This document shows positions 29,350 through 33,992 of a DNA stretch of 33,992 nt, in pieces; the first letter of the stretch is position 1, and every line of letters starts with the position of its first letter. This DNA comes from Globomyces pollinis-pini (taxonomy: Eukaryota; Chytridiomycota; Chytridiomycetes; Rhizophydiales; Globomycetaceae). A program made the position numbers and the translations under genes. The stretch is taken from assembly GCA_025399215.1 (NCBI GenBank), contig MU621278.1, positions 1-33,992 of the forward strand, read 5' to 3'. The notes under the pieces were generated by a model. The model was not told where the DNA came from. It ran no database searches and was given only the letters and a program-made list of their open reading frames with translations.

Positions 29350-30266
29350 ATGTCTTTAAAAACATTAATCAGTCAATTAAACATTTCAGATACAGTTACA
29401 TTTAATCAAGCATTACATTACTTGTCATTATCATGTGGAATCTTATCCATCGCAATATCATTTCATTTTCTATACAAATTCCAACAGTTGAGGAAAACGT
29501 ATTTACTACAGATTGCAATAACAATCATTTTCAATGGTTTGAATTTGATTTTTAGATTTGCATCCTATTATGTGGATTTTCAAATAGATTGGATAGCAAT
29601 TATATACAATTGGACTCAATTTTTTTCATTACTATGTTATCAGATCTTGCAATGTGATTTGTTTAAATTGGTTAGTGTTGTAAGTACATTTTGGAATGGA
29701 AGTCGCATAAGGATCTATAAATTGATAATGGTGTCGTTAATTGTTCTGGGTGCGGGGCAGTTTCTACTGGTGAGGATCGTTTTTGTATTCGGAGATGGCA
29801 GTTTATTAGATAACGTAACATATACAACGCTAAATAGTAGTGGAATAGAATAGCTTCTCCATTGGCTATAGGTCTGTCACAATTTGTTTGTCTGGCTGTT
29901 GGAATTTATATGATTGTGTTGATGAAAAGCGTATGTATTATCAAAGATCATCAATCTAAAATCAATTATGAAAAGTATTTGAAATATTCATATGGATTAC
30001 TTATATTATACAATTCATTGATTGTCATCGGTGTGTTCTCGTACGCAATTGGTGGAATTATTCGAGTACTAGAATTAACAGGTAATGTGGACATAGAAGG
30101 GATAAAAATTCGTAATTTGAATCAAGGTTTGATTTGTATGGGGGCTTTATGTGCATCATCTCAAGTTGTAGTATTAGGATTTTTGTTTGAATGTATTAAA
30201 TCTATGAAATTTGGTAATGATATGGAAAGAATAAGGAAGAATCCAAAGAAAGATACAACAAAATAA
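29350..30266 (+). CDS. Seven-helix receptor-like family, copy 7
   Basis: Exons 29350..29814 and 29841..30266, 26-nt intron, 296 aa. Starts MSLKTLISQLN with NIS. Helices at about residues 21-42, 52-74, 82-103 and 120-143 in exon 1; three more in exon 2. GDGSLLDN | WNR flanks the intron. Shares the EGIKIRNLNQGL outer-loop insertion with copy 5 but has exon 1 closest to copy 3, so it looks mosaic. The tail is FECIKSMKFGNDMERIRK and a Lys-rich end. Confidence 0.78.
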
Positions 30267-30411
30267 AATGATTGGACTGATTATTGTTTGTAAAAAGTTG
30301 ATGAGATAGAATCTAGACAGTAAATCCATCAATAATCCTATTTAGCGCGTAATAGTCTATTCCAATTGATATTTGTAATAAAGGTAATATAATTTAACCA
30401 ACTGTTTATAT

Positions 30412-31277
30412 TCATGTCGTTGCTGTGGTTTTTCGTTGCACATCTGCTCCAAATTTCATTTTCTTTATAGCTTCAAACAAAAAAGCTAAACTAATCAATT
30501 GTATCAACAACCAAAATAATGATGCGCTATACAAAGATAATCGTAAATATGAACCTGCACTTCCATCCCCTCCTTCCAATCGTACACCTATAAGAAAGCA
30601 CACACCAACACATATGTTTGCAATTATAAATAGTATCAGTAACTTGATGGATTGATTATAAAATAAATCGAAATTTAGTTTGGTTTTGTAATCCTTGATA
30701 TTACATAAACCTTTCATCAACAACGTCATATATATTCCAAGATATAATGCAATGAGTTGTAGCAACACAGCAGCTATAGGCGACATAGTTCGATGATACT
30801 AGAAACAAATAATTAATCAAATGTTGGAATTACACGATCAAGTAAACTACCATCACCAGGTATAAATAAGACTCGAGCAAATAATTGTCCAACAAATCCC
30901 AACATCAATCCCATCATCGATATCCATTTGAAAATTCTTACTTTACTAGGTGTCCACCATATACTAGCAACACAGAGTAATAACAATAAATCACATATCA
31001 GGTTATGAAATGCTAATACAGTTAACCCTTGAATCCAATTATGCATGATAATCAAGAGTGGTGATTGGTAGAACTTTATATTTGCCATAGCACCGTATCT
31101 CATACAGAAACTGATTCCACAGAGTAATAGTGATACACCAATTTGTATGAAATATCTTTTTTTGAGTTCAATATACTTATGGAAAAAGTAGACTGATAGA
31201 ATTGTGCTGATGATTCCAGAAATTAGGATTAGAATATTGGCAGCTTGATGTATCTGAATTGCTAAACTGACTTCCAT
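30412..31277 (-). CDS. Seven-helix receptor-like family, copy 8
   Basis: Exons complement(30834..31277) and complement(30412..30798), 35-nt intron, 276 aa. A divergent member at the right edge of the array and in opposite orientation. It lacks the MSLK..ISQLN N-terminus and starts MEVSLAIQIHQ. The family landmarks remain: a basic loop ELKKRYFIQIG, ICDLLLLLCVAS after helix 3, PGDGSLLDR before the intron and YHR after it, KDYKTKLNF in the third inner loop, and FEAIKKMKFG after helix 7. The intron position is the same as in all other copies. Confidence 0.75.
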
Positions 31278-31593
31278 TTTACAGTAAAAATTTTACGCGA
31301 TTGGAAATAGAAATATCTTGTAGTTACATGTTGTAACGCTACTTTGTTTGGAAAAAATGCATATATTCCAGTCTGGAATTGTATTGTGTATTGCTGTTGG
31401 TCAATAAAATTCTCATAGTAAAACATACTGATTTGGATCTGTAAATCAATTCATTTCATCCGCGATTCAATGCGATTCAGATATACACTCAAAGCAGTTT
31501 GTAATCAAACGATAGAGATCGGTATAAAGTGACGCAACAAACTAGTAGACCACAAAAAAAAAAAAAAATTAAAGAGATAGGATGCAATTGTAT
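31278..31593. other. Intergenic region
   Basis: 5' flank of seven-helix copy 8 and 3' flank of HOT (both minus strand). Includes a run of about 14 A at 31555-31568. No gene seen. Confidence 0.4.
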
Positions 31594-33362
31594 TTAATAA
31601 ATGGTCCAAGATTCTTCAAATAATTTCTCAAGTTCTTCTGCACCAACTGGTGATGGTGCCATCTTAGTAACACGGTGTTGTGGTAGAGTACCAAGTACCA
31701 TTTGATCAATGATAGATTTGTCAAGGCCAAGGGAACTGATACCATTTGGCACATCGATGGAATGCAGGAATTTACGGATAGCATCAGAGAGGACTAAACC
31801 AGCATCTTCACGTCGGACGTTGGTGGTGTCGACACCTATGGTAAGTTAGGAAGCTGCTTACCGAAAGCTTGCGCACATTCAAGATGACGCTCTGGGTTGG
31901 TTGGTGCTGTGAATTTGAAGACGGCTGGGGAGGAGAGTGCGACAGAGATACCATGTGGCTATTTTTAGTTTGAGTTGATTACCACTAGGGCATGATCAGT
32001 TTTGTATCCAGGGTGGCGATATTGTTTGCTTAAACCAGAAATTGGATAACTCATACCCTAATGTTAGTCTATTTAAATACATGGCATAAATGGACTCCAG
32101 CATTTCCGAACCCAATACCAGCAAAAGTAGCAGCTAAAATCCTAATAATTAATGGAATGAAATTATTACATTTCTTCTTGTGCTTTGTGGTCATCAGGGT
32201 TACGGTATGCTCTTGGTAAAGCATCCACACACATTTTCAATGATCGCAAAGACCAGATATCAGAAATAGGGTTGGCACCTTGATAAGCAGGTCTGAATTT
32301 TGGGTCTGTTGGACGTGGAGAACGTTGGTTGTATGGAATGGCAGTGTAAGATTCTAGGGAATGGCACAAAACATCCAAACCAGTTGATACGTGGACTTGT
32401 GGAGGCATAGTACGGGTGTTGTATGGATCAACGATTCCCAATAATGGTTTTAATAATCGAGATGCAATTCCAGTTTTGAATTTCTTTGGGGTGTAGTCAA
32501 AAATGGAGACACCAGTGGTTTCAGAACCAGTTCCAGCAGTGGTAGGGACTAGAGTAAGTGGTGTGAATATATACTAGCTACGAGAGGGAAAACTGGATTG
32601 AATGGTGGGATTCCTTTTCCAATAGGTGCTATTAAAGTTAGCTTAGAACCAAAAGCAATTCAATATTTGTAAATCATTTCATTCAATGACTAGGAGTAAT
32701 AATTATGGGTAATATTAAACACTTGAGTGCTTAACAATAGATGATGAATCCAAATATTTGTTTGTTTATCAGCCATACCATTAACGAAATCGAGAAAGTC
32801 TGAGTCTGGATGAGACAAGTAGAGATTGGCAGCCTTTGCGGTATCGATAACAGAACCACCACCAACAGCAATAAAAGCATCAACTTGATTGGCCTTTACA
32901 AAAGCAACAGCTTCATTAATACTGATATCGGTAGGTTCGACTCTAACACTATCAAAGACAGTGAAAGGAACTTTTGCACGTTCCAAAGACTCTACTACAG
33001 TCTTTAATGGTTGCAATTTAGCAATCTAAGGGTTTAAATGGTTAAAAGAGTACGTTTTTATCGGTGAAGACGACGACTAAAAATGAGCAAGGGTTAAAGT
33101 ACCTTTTTTGGCCTTCATGTTAGCCATATCCATTCCGACTTCAGCAGTAACACCTGGACCATAACGAATATTTGAAGTAGCAAGCTATCGGGGTAGTGAG
33201 AGAAGGAGATTCTAATACCTCGAAAGCATAGTCGACATCAGGAGTGTGAGTAGCATGTTTATGGTTGTGAGCTTTATGAATACCCGAACCATGACAAGGA
33301 CATTGAGCAGAGGCAGATTGGACTTGTTTGAGCAATCTGAAGGCTTTAGTAGATTGGTTCAT
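31594..33362 (-). CDS. ADHFE1: Hydroxyacid-oxoacid transhydrogenase (ADHFE1/HOT), mitochondrial
   Basis: Ten exons: complement(33219..33362, 33103..33184, 33054..33076, 32779..33025, 32575..32628, 32170..32548, 32081..32141, 31983..32057, 31862..31958, 31594..31835); 467 aa, the same length as the animal enzyme. HOT is an iron-dependent (group III) alcohol dehydrogenase relative that oxidises 4-hydroxybutyrate to succinic semialdehyde while reducing 2-oxoglutarate to 2-hydroxyglutarate. Evidence: an N-terminal presequence with QCPCHGSG, DYAFE, the nucleotide-binding GGGSVIDTAKAAN, VPTT-type motif IPTTAGTGSETTG, and metal-site regions GLDVLCHSLESYT, VHLCHGMSYPIS and PHGISVALSSPAVF. Introns are 34, 26, 28, 150, 26, 28, 23, 24 and 26 nt; the 23-nt intron (32058-32080) is the shortest in the window. 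Confidence 0.93.
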
Positions 33363-33785
33363 TATGAAATAGAATAGTTAACAGGTAGTTGGTGGTTTAG
33401 ATAGTTTGAAGGTGGTGAGTAGTGGAATAAAGAAAAGGAGCGCGTGACAAATTGGCAAATTTATAAATGAAGTCACGATGTAAGCCAATGTCACACAAGC
33501 AATACCCCACTTGAGGGACTCTTATTCTCCTTAGTACAATACTTTCAATAATAACACTTTATCTTACTATTATTGGACTTTTAGGTGGTGAAAGCTTATT
33601 TGATTTTTCTTTGCTTTTTTTTTCCTTTTTTTTTTTAAAAACAGAACTATGGGCGAAATGAGATTGAAAAAATAGTTGAAAAATCTTGCGAGTTGATTGG
33701 TTGAATTCTCAACTATTATTGTACAATTTTAACTTGAACAAGGATCATAGATAGGAACGTTATTTAAATATATTCAAACCAATCT
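33363..33785. promoter_or_regulatory. HOT upstream region
   Basis: 5' flank of HOT, with T-rich runs on the plus strand near 33606-33640 (A-rich on the HOT strand). No defined factor site and no gene seen. Confidence 0.4.
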
Positions 33786-33992
33786 TTATTCTTTCAAACA
33801 GCTGCCAAAAGTTATATCACCAGTATTCGCGTAATAGATAATTTCACGAGTTTGGGAATACTCATTCTTATAATGTAGCCCCAGCAGAAAACGTTTCGTT
33901 CCTTCACAATGAGTCTTCATTTTCTTCATTGCCTAATAAAGTTCTTCAATCATTTGTTCATTTCCCCGCTTTCGTTTTTTAGACAAATCTTG
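33786..33992 (-). other. Possible 3' terminal exon of a further gene (window edge)
   Basis: A minus-strand frame enters at the right edge with a basic KKRKRG stretch and is open except for one TAG (33933-33935). After that TAG, 48 more sense codons run to TAA at 33786-33788, with an A-rich AATAAAG overlapping that stop. Either translation ends at the TAG, or the TAG is the 3' end of an intron whose donor I cannot place with confidence. No family recognised. Confidence 0.25.

Noticed and set aside
22342..31277. Pairs of small membrane proteins (four-helix plus three-helix) as separate genes
   Set aside because: In all eight cases a 25-35 nt intron joins them in phase 0 at the same residue, giving one seven-helix protein.
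1..33992. Dictyostelid or other amoebozoan origin
   Set aside because: EF-1alpha carries the opisthokont insertion, and there are no long polyN/polyQ tracts typical of dictyostelid genes.
1..33992. tRNA, rRNA or snRNA genes
   Set aside because: I looked for tRNA A/B boxes and cloverleaf-like segments in the intergenic regions and found none convincing; a tRNAscan/Infernal run would settle it.
1..33992. Transposable elements or integrated virus
   Set aside because: No transposase, reverse transcriptase, integrase, capsid-like frame, long terminal repeat or target-site duplication is visible; the only large repeat is the inverted ectodomain duplication.

Overview
This is an AT-rich nuclear segment from a eukaryote whose genes are interrupted by very small GT...AG introns. 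The EF-1alpha gene carries the insertion around GWTKETKAG that marks opisthokonts, and the rest of that protein reads as fungal. I therefore favour an early-diverging fungus or close fungal relative and cannot name the genus. COX16, a hydroxyacid-oxoacid transhydrogenase and a VWA8-type protein point to a respiring mitochondrion.

Layout. 1-1735: a partial sugar-nucleotidyltransferase-like gene (minus) and a type II membrane glycosyltransferase-like gene (plus). 2005-2826: COX16 (minus) and a Spo7/CNEP1R1-like gene (plus), diverging from only 33 bp. 3010-9717: three paralogues of an unrecognised membrane-anchored ectodomain family, interleaved with an F-box/ankyrin gene and an intronless seven-helix protein. 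Two of the paralogues form a near-identical inverted pair. 9837-12354: splicing factor SF3A1 (minus, nine exons). 12526-17471: VWA8-like AAA+/VWA protein (plus, 18 exons). 17602-18507: first member of a seven-helix family. 19001-20510: EF-1alpha. 20656-22290: PIGA/GPI3, the GPI-anchor GlcNAc-transferase (ten exons). 22342-31277: seven more members of the seven-helix family, five of them in a head-to-tail array (24065-30266), plus a frameshifted maltose-O-acetyltransferase-like gene. 31594-33362: hydroxyacid-oxoacid transhydrogenase (minus, ten exons). 33786-33992: a possible edge exon of a further gene.

The main result is gene structure. I rebuilt 56 introns by checking reading frame and family alignment across each junction. 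Forty-seven of them are 23-35 nt long and only nine exceed 40 nt. All conserved genes (SF3A1 635 aa, VWA8 1455 aa, EF-1alpha 459 aa, PIGA 441 aa, HOT 467 aa) close to full-length frames with these introns. Breaks that look like pseudogene lesions are therefore mostly introns; the acetyltransferase frameshift is the exception.

The most novel content is the pair of multigene families. One is eight seven-helix proteins with predicted N-out/C-in topology and an intron at one fixed position. The other is three ectodomain proteins. Both look like lineage-specific cell-surface families expanding by local duplication. No functional link among the conserved housekeeping genes is visible; each is transcribed separately, often from short divergent promoters.
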